DNA of 64,000 nt from Hoeflea sp. IMCC20628 (GCF_001011155.1 NZ_CP011479.1:2002501-2066500), one strand, 5' to 3'; positions 44,927-55,186 are shown, counted from the first letter of the stretch. Made by a program: numbers and translations. The notes: a model not told the origin generated them from the sequence alone.

Positions 44927-46316
44927 CAGGACAACGCACATAGAAACTGTAGATAGCACCGGAAATTTCACCGACGCGGACAGCAAGTCCGGCGTCACCA
45001 GCGCAATTGTGCTCATCCCGACCCTGCGCACCCGCAACGCGGCTCCGGGCAGCGGCGAGGTGGTCAAACGCCCCGATACCCACCGCATGGAGGAAGCGAT
45101 CGGCCTTGCCGGCGCGATCGATCTCAAGGTGGCCGAAGCACTGATCATCCCGGTTTCCACGCCGCGGCCGTCGACACTGTTCGGCAAGGGCAAGATGCTC
45201 GAGATCCTGGCGTTGATCGAATCTTCCGGCGCCGATCTGGTGATCGTTGATCACCCGCTCACCCCGGTGCAGCAGCGCAATCTGGAAGAGCAATGGAAGC
45301 TCAAGGTGATTGACCGCACCGGACTGATTCTGGAAATTTTTGGCCGCCGCGCCTCCACCAAGGAAGGCGTGCTGCAGGTCGAACTCGCCCACCTCAATTA
45401 CCAGAAGGGCCGCTTGGTCCGCAGCTGGACCCACCTTGAACGCCAGCGCGGTGGCGGTGGCTTCATGGGCGGTCCCGGTGAAACCCAGATCGAGGCCGAC
45501 CGGCGGCAATTGCAGGAGCGCATCATCAAGCTCGAACGCGAGCTCGATCAGGTCCGCCGCACCCGCCAATTGCACCGGGCCAAGCGCAAGAAGGTGCCGC
45601 ACCCGATCGTGGCGCTGGTCGGCTACACCAACGCCGGCAAGTCGACGCTGTTCAACCGGCTGACCGGCGCCGAGGTGCTGGCCGAGGACATGCTGTTTGC
45701 CACACTGGACCCGACGCTGAGACGGATGAAGCTGCCGCATGGCAAGATGGTGATCCTGTCCGACACTGTGGGCTTCATTTCCAGCCTTCCGACCCATCTG
45801 GTTGCGGCTTTCCGGGCGACGCTCGAGGAAGTCATCGAAGCCGACCTGATCCTGCATGTGCGCGACATGGCCGATCCGGACCGGTCAGCCCAGGCCAAGG
45901 ATGTCGAGGCCATTTTGAAAAGTCTTGGCGTCGGCGAGGTTGCCGAACAGAAACTGGTCGAGGTCTGGAACAAGATCGACCTGCTGCCCGAGGATGCTGC
46001 AGCCGATCTCAAGGTCAGGGCGGAGAACTCTGAAAACGCCATTGCGGTCTCCTCAATTACCGGCGAGGGAATCGACGTGCTGCTGACGCGTATCGAGTCG
46101 GTCATTTCGGGCAAGCTGGTATCGCGGAAGATCAATATCGCCCCCGATCAGATGACGCTGGTTCCGTGGATCTATCAGCGTGGCCGGGTCAGTGGCCGCG
46201 AGGACATGGAAGACGGCTCGGTGCTGATCGAGGCGGAATTCACCGGCGCTGATTCCGATGAGCTTGACCGCCGTATGGGCAACGGTCCGAAACCGGATGA
46301 CGATTTTCTAGAGTAA
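44901..46316 (+). CDS. hflX: GTPase HflX
   Basis: A 471-residue ribosome-associated GTPase that splits stalled 70S ribosomes. An N-terminal HflX domain ([60 protein letters not shown]) with the Gly-rich [20 protein letters not shown] and a helical linker precedes the G domain: G1 [17 protein letters not shown]3 [13 protein letters not shown]4 VWNKIDLL. I place the start at ATG 44901, overlapping hfq by 26 bases; the ribosome site is weak, and a start at GTG 45009 is possible. The hfq-hflX pair is standard. Confidence 0.94.
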
Positions 46317-46359
46317 CTTGACGCTGGCTATCGCTCCATTCTGACGCTTTCTGATCCGA

Positions 46360-46396
46360 CTCCTTAAACAGGTATTTACAATACCAGTTTAAGGAG
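46360..46396. promoter_or_regulatory. 37-base palindrome between hflX and nnrS
   Basis: CTCCTTAAAC-A-GGTATT-TAC-AATACC-A-GTTTAAGGAG is a near-perfect palindrome with arms of 10 and 6 bp and a 3-base centre. There is no T-run, so it is probably an operator for the nnrS promoter or a terminator-like hairpin for hflX. The position, 89 bases upstream of the nnrS start, suits a regulator such as an Rrf2-type NO sensor, which is inference. Confidence 0.6.
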
Positions 46397-46484
46397 CTAT
46401 TCGAACAGACAGCCTCAAACCGGACCTCCGGCTTGGGCAAAAGCTTCGTTCGTATCCGTTCGGGAGCGCCTCGGGAGAAGAGTG

Positions 46485-47711
46485 ATGAGCACAACTGCCG
46501 CACGCATGCGGGACTGGCGCGGTCCGGCAATTCTGAGTTTCGGCTTCCGGCCTTTCTTTCTTTTCGGGTCTGCCTGGGCAGGCCTGGCGATGGTCCTCTG
46601 GGTGATGATGCTGTCGGGCAATGACCCGTTGCGCACCGCCTTTGATCCTGTGGCCTGGCACGCCCATGAATTGCTGTTTGGCTATCTCGGCGCGGTAATT
46701 GCAGGATTTCTGCTCACTGCTGTGCCCAACTGGACCGGCAGCCTGCCGGTCACCGGATGGCCACTGGCCGGACTTGTGGCGCTGTGGCTGGCAGGACGCG
46801 CCGCGGTGGCGATCTCGGCACTTCTGCCACCCTATGTGGCCATGGCTGTCGATCTGGCCTTTCCTATTGCTTTGGCGGGATTTTTGGCGCGTGAGATCAT
46901 CACCGGCAAGAACTGGAAAAACCTGCCGGTTCTGGCCTTGCTCACCCTCTGGACTCTGGCCAATGCGGCCTATCACCAGCAGGCGCTGGCGGACGGACTG
47001 CCGGCTTTCGGCGCCGGTCTGCGCCTGGGGCTTGCTGCGGCTGTCATGCTGATCACCCTGATTGGGGGTCGGATCGTGCCGTCATTCACGCGCAACTGGC
47101 TTTCCGCACAGCATGCGACACGATTGCCTGCCCCCTATGGCCAGACTGACACATCCGTCGTGCTGGTGACGGCTCTGGCGCTCGCCTCCTGGGTGATTAC
47201 GCCGGACCACAGATTGGCAGCGACCCTGTGTTTCATCGCCGGGCTGGCGCAGACATGGAGGTTGATCCGCTGGCAGGGCTGGCAAGCGACAAGCGAGGCT
47301 CTGGTCTGGGTGCTGCATGTTGGCTATGGCTTCGTGCCTCTGGGCTTTTTTGCGATTGCCGGGAGCGGTTTCCTGCCAATCAGCGGGGCTGCGACGCAGC
47401 ATGTCTGGATGGCCGGCGCCGTCGGTCTGATGACCCTGGCGGTGATGACGAGGGCAAGCCTCGGGCACGCCGGACGGCCATTGCGCGCCACACCGGCGAT
47501 CACCGCGCTGTATCTGGCGATGATCCTCTCGGTGGGCGCCCGTTTCCTGGCAGGCGCCATGCCGGGTCAGGACTGGCTGTTGCATCTGGCGGCCGGGGCC
47601 TGGGTTTTTGCGTTCGGCGGTTTCGCTGTTGTCTATTTTCCGATTTTGACCAAACCAAAAGCCGCAAAGCGCAAGGTCTCGGTTGGTATCAATCCGGAAA
47701 CGCCAAAATGA
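46485..47711 (+). CDS. nnrS: NnrS family haem-copper membrane protein
   Basis: A 408-residue integral membrane protein with about twelve helices. NnrS proteins bind haem and copper and relieve nitric-oxide stress. Typical segments are AILSFGFRPFFLFGSAWAGL, FDPVAWHAHELLFGYLGAVI (conserved His), LLTAVPNWTGSLPVTG and GGRIVPSFTRNWL; AATQHVWMAGAVGLMTLAVM and RASLGHAGRPL follow. The start ATG at 46485 follows GGGAG; a GTG three bases upstream is also possible. Its stop overlaps the nnrU start (ATGA). Confidence 0.93.
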   Translation: MSTTAARMRDWRGPAILSFGFRPFFLFGSAWAGLAMVLWVMMLSGNDPLRTAFDPVAWHAHELLFGYLGAVIAGFLLTAVPNWTGSLPVTGWPLAGLVALWLAGRAAVAISALLPPYVAMAVDLAFPIALAGFLAREIITGKNWKNLPVLALLTLWTLANAAYHQQALADGLPAFGAGLRLGLAAAVMLITLIGGRIVPSFTRNWLSAQHATRLPAPYGQTDTSVVLVTALALASWVITPDHRLAATLCFIAGLAQTWRLIRWQGWQATSEALVWVLHVGYGFVPLGFFAIAGSGFLPISGAATQHVWMAGAVGLMTLAVMTRASLGHAGRPLRATPAITALYLAMILSVGARFLAGAMPGQDWLLHLAAGAWVFAFGGFAVVYFPILTKPKAAKRKVSVGINPETPK

Positions 47712-48376
47712 GCGGCTGGGGCGAACTCATCGCCGCATTTTGTGTGTTTCTGCTGTCGCATTCCGTGCCGATCCGTCAGCCGGTCAAGCCGATGATCGTC
47801 GCTCGGATTGGCAGGACAGGATTCACTTTCCTCTATTCGGCCCTGTCCGTTGTGGTGCTGGTCTGGCTGATCATCGCTGCTGGCCGGGCGCCCTATGTCG
47901 AGCTGTGGCCGCGCCTGCCGTGGCAAAAGCACGTGACCCTGGCTGCGATGGCGGCGGTGTGCCTGATCGTGGCGATGGCTGCGTTCCGGCCCAATCCGTT
48001 CTCCTTCGGTGGTTGGCGCGATGAACGGTTCAATCCCTCAGCACCCGGGATCGCCGGTTGGCTGCGTCATCCGTACCTTGCGGCTCTCACCTTGTGGGCG
48101 GCAGGCCACAACGTGCCCAATGGCGACCTTGCCCATGCACTGCTGTTTGGCGGCTTCGCCCTATTTGCGCTTTTGGGCATGCGGTTGATCGACCGGCGCC
48201 GCAGGCGGGAGATGGGGCCGGAGACGTGGCTCAATCTCCTGCAGGCGGCAAAGGCGGGACGCAGCCTGGTGCCGGATGCCAGCACGATTGTCCGGCTGCT
48301 GGCGGCGCTGGCGCTTCTCGCAGCGCTCATCAGCCTGCACCCGCTGATCATCGGGCTTGAGGCGGTGAGCTGGTAG
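47708..48376 (+). CDS. nnrU: NnrU family protein
   Basis: A 222-residue membrane protein with about six helices. Family marks are FCVFLLSHSVPIRQPVKPMI, VARIGRTGFTFLYSALSVVV, APGIAGWLRHPYLAALTLWA with the conserved RHP, and AAGHNVPNGDLAHALLFGGF. The C-terminus carries one further membrane helix. NnrU is linked to denitrification and nitric-oxide handling, with an unknown mechanism. It is translationally coupled to nnrS. No nir or nor genes lie in the window. It converges on the amylase gene. Confidence 0.9.
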   Translation: MSGWGELIAAFCVFLLSHSVPIRQPVKPMIVARIGRTGFTFLYSALSVVVLVWLIIAAGRAPYVELWPRLPWQKHVTLAAMAAVCLIVAMAAFRPNPFSFGGWRDERFNPSAPGIAGWLRHPYLAALTLWAAGHNVPNGDLAHALLFGGFALFALLGMRLIDRRRRREMGPETWLNLLQAAKAGRSLVPDASTIVRLLAALALLAALISLHPLIIGLEAVSW

Positions 48377-48415
48377 CGGCACCAGCTTTCAGCCACATCA
48401 CCGCGGGTGGGCGCC

Positions 48416-49903
48416 TCAAAACAGCTCGCTGCGTACCCAGACGCTGACGCTGCCGCCATTGACCGGAAATTCGCCCCGGCCTTCGCCATCGGTTGTCACT
48501 TCGTCCTCGCGGTGGCCGAGAAAATCCCGAAATTTCTGGCCCGATTGATCCGGCCCCAGATCGAATGATTTCGAACTCTCCGGACCGTTGCTCATAACAA
48601 CGACGCAGCCCGGTTGGTCGTCCGTGCCATGGCGGACAAAGCCGATGCAATCGGGGTCGTCGAACACATCGGTTTGCGGACCATTGGCAAAACGCTGCCG
48701 CGCCGTGACCAGCGCCGGAAGACATGCGATGGCCGGCATGTCGATTTCGTGATCTTCGCCGTCGCCACCCTTGTCGGTGTAATTTGCACCATAAAGATCA
48801 GGATAGAAAACGCACGGCAGGCCCTGCTCGCGCAGCAGGATGAGCGTATAGGCGATGGGTTTGAACCAGGGATCGACCGCAGCTTCCAGCGATTGCAGCG
48901 GCTGGGTATCGTGATTGTCGACCAGAGTGACCGCATGATCGGGCACTTCAGCTGCTAGCGAACCATCGAAAATTGTCCGCATGTCGAATTCGCCGCCCTC
49001 GCGTGCCGCATCGTGAAAGCGCTGGTGCAGGCCGACGTCAAACAGCATCAATTGCTGGTCAACCAGATCCAGATAGGCTTTCAGCGCCTCGGCGTCCGGA
49101 TGCCAGTATTCCGCGACCACCAACAGGTTCGGGTCGACTTTTTCGCGCATATGGCCAATCCAGTCGCGGAAAAACCATGCCGGGATATGCTTGGCGGCAT
49201 CGAGCCGGAAGCCGTTGACGGGCACCTGCTCGGCCAGCCATCGGCCCCAGAACTTCAATTCCTCATAGACAGCCATGTTGCGGAATTCGACGTCGGTTCC
49301 CATCAGGTAGTCATAATTGCCATTCTCCTGATCGACCTCGGTGTTCCATTCGCCGTCGCCATATTCGGTCACCAGCTTGAAGATCCCATCCTCGTCAGGG
49401 TCCTCGATATGGTCGACGCCACTGAAACAGCGCGCATCCCAGACAAATTGCGAGTATTTTCCGGCGCGCCCTGGAAAGGTGAAGCGGGTATAGGCCAAAG
49501 CGTCGAATTCCGTGTCGTCGATTTTTGTGCGGTCATCAGGATCGACACGGCGGACGCGGACGCGCTCCTTCTCGTCGGCGCCCATCTTGTGATTGAAGAC
49601 AACATCGTGAATGACGCCGATCCCGGCATCCGTGAGCGCATGGGTGGCGCGCTCAAGCGCATTCCGGTCGCCATATTTTGTCGCCACCGTGCCCTTCTGG
49701 TCAAACTCGCCCAGATCAAACAGGTCGTAGGTGTCGTAACCGACTGAATAGCCGCCGGCGGCACCCTTGTAGGCAGGCGGCAGCCACACGTCGGTGATCC
49801 CCATTTCGGCCAGATCGCCGGCCTTTTCGGTGACCTCGTTCCACAGGCCTCCGCCGTCGGGACTGTACCAATGAAAGAACTGCAGAAGAGTGCGGCCGGC
49901 CAT
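48416..49903 (-). CDS. Cytoplasmic alpha-amylase (GH13)
   Basis: A 495-residue alpha-amylase of the liquefying GH13_5 type without signal peptide, so intracellular. Conserved regions are [33 protein letters not shown] (nucleophile Asp), LLVVAEYWH (acid/base Glu) and [16 protein letters not shown] (third Asp). [20 protein letters not shown] and the Ca-binding B-domain ([20 protein letters not shown]) match bacterial AmyA. It cleaves alpha-1,4-glucans such as glycogen or maltodextrins. Start 49903 has GAGGG four bases upstream; a longer N-terminus is unlikely. Confidence 0.93.
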   Translation of the reverse strand: MAGRTLLQFFHWYSPDGGGLWNEVTEKAGDLAEMGITDVWLPPAYKGAAGGYSVGYDTYDLFDLGEFDQKGTVATKYGDRNALERATHALTDAGIGVIHDVVFNHKMGADEKERVRVRRVDPDDRTKIDDTEFDALAYTRFTFPGRAGKYSQFVWDARCFSGVDHIEDPDEDGIFKLVTEYGDGEWNTEVDQENGNYDYLMGTDVEFRNMAVYEELKFWGRWLAEQVPVNGFRLDAAKHIPAWFFRDWIGHMREKVDPNLLVVAEYWHPDAEALKAYLDLVDQQLMLFDVGLHQRFHDAAREGGEFDMRTIFDGSLAAEVPDHAVTLVDNHDTQPLQSLEAAVDPWFKPIAYTLILLREQGLPCVFYPDLYGANYTDKGGDGEDHEIDMPAIACLPALVTARQRFANGPQTDVFDDPDCIGFVRHGTDDQPGCVVVMSNGPESSKSFDLGPDQSGQKFRDFLGHREDEVTTDGEGRGEFPVNGGSVSVWVRSELF

Positions 49904-50038
49904 GTAACCCTCGAAGTGCTTGAGAAAGACCTGCTGCAACGGACGAGGTGGCAAATGGTTGCCTGGGAAAACAAATACTCCCATCAAGCCGGGGGCGCGG
50001 TACCCGGCATGCAGCGGCCCAAACCAGCAAACGGCGGT

Positions 50039-50857
50039 TCAGGCCGTTTTCGCCGCCTGCCACAGCGCTTCCATTTCGGCCAGCGTCGCGTCGTCGGGAG
50101 TCTTGCCGAGCTTGGCCAGGCCTTTTTCCACAAAAGCAAAGCGGGTGCGGAATTTGGTGTTGGTGGCGCGCAGCGCGTTCTCGGGGTCGGCCTTCAGGTG
50201 CCGCGCCAGATTGGCGACGGCAAAGATCACATCGCCGAGTTCCTGTGTCGCCTTTTCCGTCTCACCGCTGGCGATCTCGGCGCGCAGTTCGGCAATCTCT
50301 TCCTCGATCTTGTCGAGCACCGGGCCAGCCGCGCCCCAGTCAAAGCCGACCTGCGAGGCTGCCTGCTGAAGTTTGAGCGCTTCCATCAACGCGGGCAGGG
50401 CGCGCGGCACGGTGGTCAGTTGTCCGGGCGTCTCTGTCTCCGGCAGTCCGCGGGCGGCGCGGCGTTTCGCCCGTTCACGCTTTTCCTCGGCCTTGATCTC
50501 GGCCCATTGCGTCTTGACCTTATCGGGCGTGTCGGCCTCGGACCGCTCGAACACATGCGGATGCCGGCGGATCATCTTGCGGGTGATGGCCTCGACCACG
50601 TCTTCAAAGGAAAACAGCTTCTCTTCCTCGGCCATGCGGGCGTGAAACACCACCTGCAGCAACAGATCGCCCAGCTCGTCGCACAGGTCTTCGGGATCAT
50701 TGCGCTCGATCGCGTCGGCGACTTCGTAGGCCTCCTCGATCGTGTAGGGCTTGATGGTGGAGAAATCCTGCTTGATGTCCCACGGGCACCCGGTATCGGG
50801 ATGCCGCAGCGCCGCCATGATTTCGATGAGGCCGGAAATGTCGCGTGATGGTTTCAT
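50039..50857 (-). CDS. mazG: Nucleoside triphosphate pyrophosphohydrolase MazG
   Basis: A 272-residue tandem-domain MazG that hydrolyses NTPs to NMP and pyrophosphate. The first domain has DTGCPWDIKQDFSTIKPYTI, EEAYEVADAIERND and CDELGDLLLQVVFHARMAEE; the second has IEEEIAELRAEIASGETEKA and TQELGDVIFAVANLARHL, each with the EExxE…ExxD metal-binding pattern. RRHPHVFERSEADTPDKVKT is also typical. It lies 135 bases from the amylase gene, on the same strand, and is probably transcribed alone. Confidence 0.95.
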   Translation of the reverse strand: MKPSRDISGLIEIMAALRHPDTGCPWDIKQDFSTIKPYTIEEAYEVADAIERNDPEDLCDELGDLLLQVVFHARMAEEEKLFSFEDVVEAITRKMIRRHPHVFERSEADTPDKVKTQWAEIKAEEKRERAKRRAARGLPETETPGQLTTVPRALPALMEALKLQQAASQVGFDWGAAGPVLDKIEEEIAELRAEIASGETEKATQELGDVIFAVANLARHLKADPENALRATNTKFRTRFAFVEKGLAKLGKTPDDATLAEMEALWQAAKTA

Positions 50858-50944
50858 CAGATAATGATACCCGAGCCGTGCGACGCCCGCGACTGTTCAG
50901 CCCCGGGCGCCCATATTGTCCACAACTCAGTCACGGTGCGCCAC

Positions 50945-51547
50945 TCAGTTCAAGGGAATGACGTTGTCATCCTTGCTCGACTGGTAGGCGTTGGACAGAT
51001 CGGCATAGCGGGCGCGGATGCGTTGCGCCTGATCGAGCAGTGGCTGTGCCTGGTCATCGGGCAGCGAGGCGATGATGCCGAAGATGCCGCGGCCGTGCCA
51101 GAAGGCGTTGTCGTGATTGTAGCCGCCCGGCTCCAGACCGAAGACTTCCTTGAGCATCTTGAGGTCATGCGGAATGGAAAAGCTGTCACGCGAATCCTGA
51201 TGGCTGAAGAAATAGAAGAAATTGTCAAAGCCTGCCCAGGCAATGGCCGACATGCACATGGTGCAGGGTTCATGGGTCGACAGGAAAATCATGTCCTTGG
51301 TGGATTCATTCCTTGAAATCGGGCTCTCATAAAAACATTTCAGAAGATGAACTTCGCCATGCCAGAGCGGATTTTCCATCTCGTTGTTGGTCTGCGCCAT
51401 GACCAGCGAAAGGTCGGATTTGCGCATCAGCGCGCCGCCAAAAATCTTGTTGCCCCTGGCCACGCCTTGTTCGGTCATCGGCAAGATGTCTTGTTCCATC
51501 ACGTCGAGCAATCTGCCCACCAGTTCCGCGTTTTCGGTGATCTCCAT
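50945..51547 (-). CDS. Nucleoside/cytidine-type deaminase
   Basis: A 200-residue zinc deaminase of the CDA/TadA fold. The active site is WHGEVHLL (His63, Glu65) and EPCTMCMSAIAW (Cys95, Cys98); GNKIFGGALMRKSDLSLVM contains the substrate-loop strands. It is longer than typical nucleoside deaminases by a C-terminal segment (SHQDSRDSFSIPHDLKMLKE … DNVIPLN). Start 51547 is chosen because it opens the domain; an in-frame ATG at 51661 would add 38 non-typical residues, but the ribosome site at 51547 is weak. Divergent from cysG. The substrate is unknown. Confidence 0.85.
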   Translation of the reverse strand: MEITENAELVGRLLDVMEQDILPMTEQGVARGNKIFGGALMRKSDLSLVMAQTNNEMENPLWHGEVHLLKCFYESPISRNESTKDMIFLSTHEPCTMCMSAIAWAGFDNFFYFFSHQDSRDSFSIPHDLKMLKEVFGLEPGGYNHDNAFWHGRGIFGIIASLPDDQAQPLLDQAQRIRARYADLSNAYQSSKDDNVIPLN

Positions 51548-51725
51548 AAAAAATGTCCGTTTTTGTCGTCTTACCGCATGAGCCTGAAGCGTCGCGGTTA
51601 CCCATTCTCCATAACCGGCTTTCCGAGGTAAAAGAATATCCAGTTCAGCCAAACGGCACATGTTTGTTCCTTCATTTGTTTCGTCATTATCCTGAAAATG
51701 GCTCCAACTCAGGAGTTTGACGGAT

Positions 51726-53171
51726 ATGGCGACGCAAACAGCGCAATTGACGACATTCCCCGCCTTCATGCGGGTCGACGCCCGCAAGGTAGCAATCTTC
51801 GGCAATGGCGCGGAAGCTGCAGCCAAGGCGCGGCTGCTTGCCAATACCTCGGCCGATATTTCCGTCTATGCCGACTCGCCGGAAGCCGAGCTGATCGACA
51901 GCCTGTCGCGGCTGGCAATCTCCCCGATCCGGCAGGCCTATGAGGCCGCACAGATGGATGGTTCAACACTTGTATTTGCCGCCACCGGTGACGCGGCGCA
52001 GGATCGCGCCATCGTCATGGCCGCACGCGAGCGTCGGATGCCGGCCAATGCCGTCGATCAGCCTGATTATTGCGATTTTCTGACTCCGGCGCTGGTCAAC
52101 CGCGCACCAGTGGCGATTGCAATTGGAACCGAGGGCGCAGGCCCGGTTCTGGCGCAGATGATCCGCGCCCGCATCGACCAGATGCTGTCGCCATCGCTCG
52201 GAACGCTGGCGCGGCTTGCATCGGATTACCGTGTTGCCGTTGACCGGCTTTTGCCGCGTGGCGTAGCGCGGCGGGTGTTCTGGCGGCGGTTTTTCGAGGC
52301 TGATGTCGCCACCCATGTCGACAATGGTGATGTGTCGCTGGCGCGACGCGCCGCCACCCGTATGCTGCGCGGTCGTGAACCCGTGCCGGGCCATATCTGG
52401 CTGGTCGGCGCAGGCCCTGGCGCCGAGGATCTGCTGACGCTTCGCGCCCAGCGGGCCATGATGGAAGCCGATGCGATTGTCTATGACGCGCTGGTGCCGG
52501 AAACGGTTGTGGCGCTTGGCCGCCGTGATGCCGAGCGCTTTGCCGTCGGCAAACGCAAGGGTTGCCATTCCAAAAGCCAGAACGAGATCAATGATCTGCT
52601 GGTTCGTCTCGGCCGCGAAGGCAAGCGTGTGGTGCGGCTCAAATCCGGCGACCCGCTGATTTTCGGACGTGCAGGCGAAGAAATGGCAGCATTGCGGGAC
52701 GCCGAAATCTCGTTCGAGATTGTCCCTGGCATCACTTCGGCATTTGCCGCTGCTGCAGATTTCGAACTGCCGCTGACCCTGCGCGGCGTGGCCTCGTCAC
52801 TGGTGTTTACCACCGGCCATGATCTCACTGGCGCGGCACTGCCCGATTGGGCCCGACTGGCCGTCTCCGGCGCGACGCTCTGCGTTTATATGGGGCGCAC
52901 TGTTGCAGCCAGTGTTGCCGCGCGGCTGATTGACGCCGGACTGCCGGCTGACATGACCGTGGCAATCGTCGAAAACGCCTCGCGTGGCGATCGTCGCCTG
53001 TTTCATGGCACGCTCGCCGATCTGCCCGCACTTGAAAGCCGCACCGAACTTGCCGGACCGGTGATGGTGGTGATCGGCGATGCCGTTGCAGGCGCCAATT
53101 TCGAGCATTCCACACCGATTGCAGCCGGACAGCACCATGGTGCCACCGCCGCCCAAACCCAAGCCGCCTGA
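51726..53171 (+). CDS. cysG: Siroheme synthase CysG
   Basis: A 481-residue multifunctional enzyme that makes siroheme from uroporphyrinogen III. The N-terminal dehydrogenase/ferrochelatase half has VDARKVAIFGNGAEAAAKAR and ANAVDQPDYCDFLTPALVNR. The C-terminal SAM-dependent methyltransferase half has HIWLVGAGPGAEDLLTLRAQ, VVRLKSGDPLIFGRAGEEMA and FEIVPGITSAFAAAADFELP. Start ATG 51726 follows CAGGAG by nine bases. It heads the sulfite-reduction operon and supplies the cofactor of CysI. Confidence 0.95.
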   Translation: MATQTAQLTTFPAFMRVDARKVAIFGNGAEAAAKARLLANTSADISVYADSPEAELIDSLSRLAISPIRQAYEAAQMDGSTLVFAATGDAAQDRAIVMAARERRMPANAVDQPDYCDFLTPALVNRAPVAIAIGTEGAGPVLAQMIRARIDQMLSPSLGTLARLASDYRVAVDRLLPRGVARRVFWRRFFEADVATHVDNGDVSLARRAATRMLRGREPVPGHIWLVGAGPGAEDLLTLRAQRAMMEADAIVYDALVPETVVALGRRDAERFAVGKRKGCHSKSQNEINDLLVRLGREGKRVVRLKSGDPLIFGRAGEEMAALRDAEISFEIVPGITSAFAAAADFELPLTLRGVASSLVFTTGHDLTGAALPDWARLAVSGATLCVYMGRTVAASVAARLIDAGLPADMTVAIVENASRGDRRLFHGTLADLPALESRTELAGPVMVVIGDAVAGANFEHSTPIAAGQHHGATAAQTQAA

Positions 53172-53181
53172 GGAAACATCC

Positions 53182-53505
53182 ATGAAAACCGCCCCGATCA
53201 AAACCAAGGTTCTCACCGCAAATCGTCTCACCGATGGCATTTCAGTCTGGCTCGGCGCCAATGGCGAATGGGTGTTTTCGCTGAAAGACGCCTACCTCGC
53301 CCGCCACGAGGAAGCCGTGGTCGCCATCACGGCAGCCGGTGACCAGGCGCTGGCCGACAATCGCGTGGTCGATGTCAATGTCATCGATATCGAGGAGACT
53401 CCAAGCGGGCCGCGTCCGTTCAGGCTGCGCGAACGCATCCGTGCAGACGGACCGACCATTGATTACGCGCCGGCGTCCGCCGTGCGCGCTTCCGTCGCCG
53501 CTTAA
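53182..53505 (+). CDS. DUF2849 domain protein
   Basis: A 107-residue protein matching DUF2849: KVLTANRLTDGISVWLGANG, EWVFSLKDAYLARHEEAVVA, and a C-terminal DIEETPSGPRPFRLRERIRA. It is soluble, with no signal peptide. The family always seems to sit between cysG and cysI in alphaproteobacteria, so it likely assists siroheme insertion or the reductase. That role is inference. GAGGA lies eight bases before the ATG; cysI starts 10 bases after the stop. Confidence 0.85.
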   Translation: MKTAPIKTKVLTANRLTDGISVWLGANGEWVFSLKDAYLARHEEAVVAITAAGDQALADNRVVDVNVIDIEETPSGPRPFRLRERIRADGPTIDYAPASAVRASVAA

Positions 53506-53515
53506 GGACTTTGTG

Positions 53516-55186
53516 ATGTACCGCTACGATGAATTTGACCATGCCTTTGTGGCCGCACGTGTCGACCAGTTCCGCGATCAGGTCGAGCGCCGGATGTCCG
53601 GTGACATTACGGAAGATGCGTTCAAGCCCTTGCGGCTGATGAACGGCGTCTATCTGCAACTGCATGCCTATATGCTGCGTGTCGCCGTGCCCTATGGCAC
53701 GCTCAATTCGCGGCAGATGCACAAGCTCGCCCACATCGCCCGCACCTATGACTGCGGCTATGGCCATTTCACCACGCGGCAGAACATTCAGTACAACTGG
53801 CCCTCATTGTCCGACATTCCGGCCATTCTCGAGGAACTGGCAAGCGTCGAGATGCATGCGATCCAGACCTCGGGCAATTGCATCCGCAATGTCACTGCTG
53901 ATCATTTTGCCGGTGCGGCCGCGGACGAGGTTGCCGACCCGAGGCCCTATGCAGAGATCCTCAGGCAATGGTCATCGGTGCATCCGGAGTTCTCATTCCT
54001 GCCGCGCAAGTTCAAGATCGCGGTGACCGCAGCCGAGCGCGATCGGGCGGCAATTCAGACCCATGACATCGGCCTGCAGCTTAAAAAGGACGATCAGGGA
54101 CGGCTCGGCTTCGCTGTCTGGATCGGTGGCGGGCAGGGGCGCACGCCTCTATTGGCCAAGAAGATCAAGGACTTCCTGCCGGAAGCTGATCTGTTATCTT
54201 ATACCACTGCGATCATGCGGGTCTACAATCTGCACGGCCGCCGCGACAACAAATACAAGGCGCGGATCAAGATCCTGGTGCATGAAACCGGGGTGGAGAA
54301 ACTGACCGCCGAGATCGACGCCGAGTGGGCGCATCTCAAGGATGGCGTGCTGAAGCTTCCTGATTCCGACATTGCTGCGATCAATGCCTATTTCGAGCGG
54401 CCGAAGCTTGCTCCCCGCGCCGAAGGCTGGGGCGAACTGGCCGCATGGAAGAAGTCCGATCCCGGATTTGCGGACTGGATCGGCCGCAATGTCGCGCCGC
54501 ACCAGCATCCCGACTACGCCATGGTGACGATTTCACTCAAACCCATTGGCGGCATTCCAGGTGATGCGACAGCCGAGCAGATGGATTCGGTGGCGCGTCT
54601 GGCCGAGGAGTTCGGCCATGACGAAATCCGGGTGACGCACGAGCAAAATCTGGTGCTGCCGCATATAGCGCTCGCCGATCTCGAGCCCTTGTACAGGGCG
54701 CTTCTGGCAGACGGGCTGGCCACCGCCAATGCCGGCCTGATCACCGACATCATCGCCTGCCCGGGACTGGACTATTGCGCGCTTGCCAATGCCCGCTCGA
54801 TTCCGGTGGCGCAGGAGATTTCCAACCGCTTCGCCGACCCCGTCCGGCAGGCTGACATCGGCGATCTCAAGATCAAGATTTCGGGTTGCATCAATGCCTG
54901 CGGACATCACCATGTCGGCCATATCGGAGTCCTGGGCGTTGAAAAGAAGGGCGAGGAACTCTACCAGATCTCGCTTGGCGGGTCCGCCGACGAGAATGCC
55001 TCGATCGGTCAGATTACCGGCCGCGGTTTCGGTCCTGACCAGATTACCGACGCCATAGAGACCATCGTCGAAACCTATCTCGCCCATCGATCCGGTGCAG
55101 ATGAGCCGTTCATCGATTGCTACCGCCGCATTGGCGCTGCTCCCTTCAAAACAGCGCTGTATGGCGGCGAAGCCGAGGCGGCTTGA
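53516..55186 (+). CDS. cysI: Sulfite (nitrite) reductase haemoprotein CysI
   Basis: A 556-residue siroheme/[4Fe-4S] reductase converting sulfite to sulfide. The cluster-binding Cys are present: ACPGLDYCALA (Cys415, Cys421) and SGCINACGHHHVGHIG (Cys458, Cys462). The half-domain repeats are visible, including HFTTRQNIQYNWPSLSDIPA and QTSGNCIRNVTADHFAG, and RGFGPDQITDAIETIVETYL near the end. Length is normal for the alphaproteobacterial form. No CysJ gene is near, so electrons probably come from ferredoxin. It follows DUF2849 by 10 bases. Confidence 0.93.
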   Translation: MYRYDEFDHAFVAARVDQFRDQVERRMSGDITEDAFKPLRLMNGVYLQLHAYMLRVAVPYGTLNSRQMHKLAHIARTYDCGYGHFTTRQNIQYNWPSLSDIPAILEELASVEMHAIQTSGNCIRNVTADHFAGAAADEVADPRPYAEILRQWSSVHPEFSFLPRKFKIAVTAAERDRAAIQTHDIGLQLKKDDQGRLGFAVWIGGGQGRTPLLAKKIKDFLPEADLLSYTTAIMRVYNLHGRRDNKYKARIKILVHETGVEKLTAEIDAEWAHLKDGVLKLPDSDIAAINAYFERPKLAPRAEGWGELAAWKKSDPGFADWIGRNVAPHQHPDYAMVTISLKPIGGIPGDATAEQMDSVARLAEEFGHDEIRVTHEQNLVLPHIALADLEPLYRALLADGLATANAGLITDIIACPGLDYCALANARSIPVAQEISNRFADPVRQADIGDLKIKISGCINACGHHHVGHIGVLGVEKKGEELYQISLGGSADENASIGQITGRGFGPDQITDAIETIVETYLAHRSGADEPFIDCYRRIGAAPFKTALYGGEAEAA

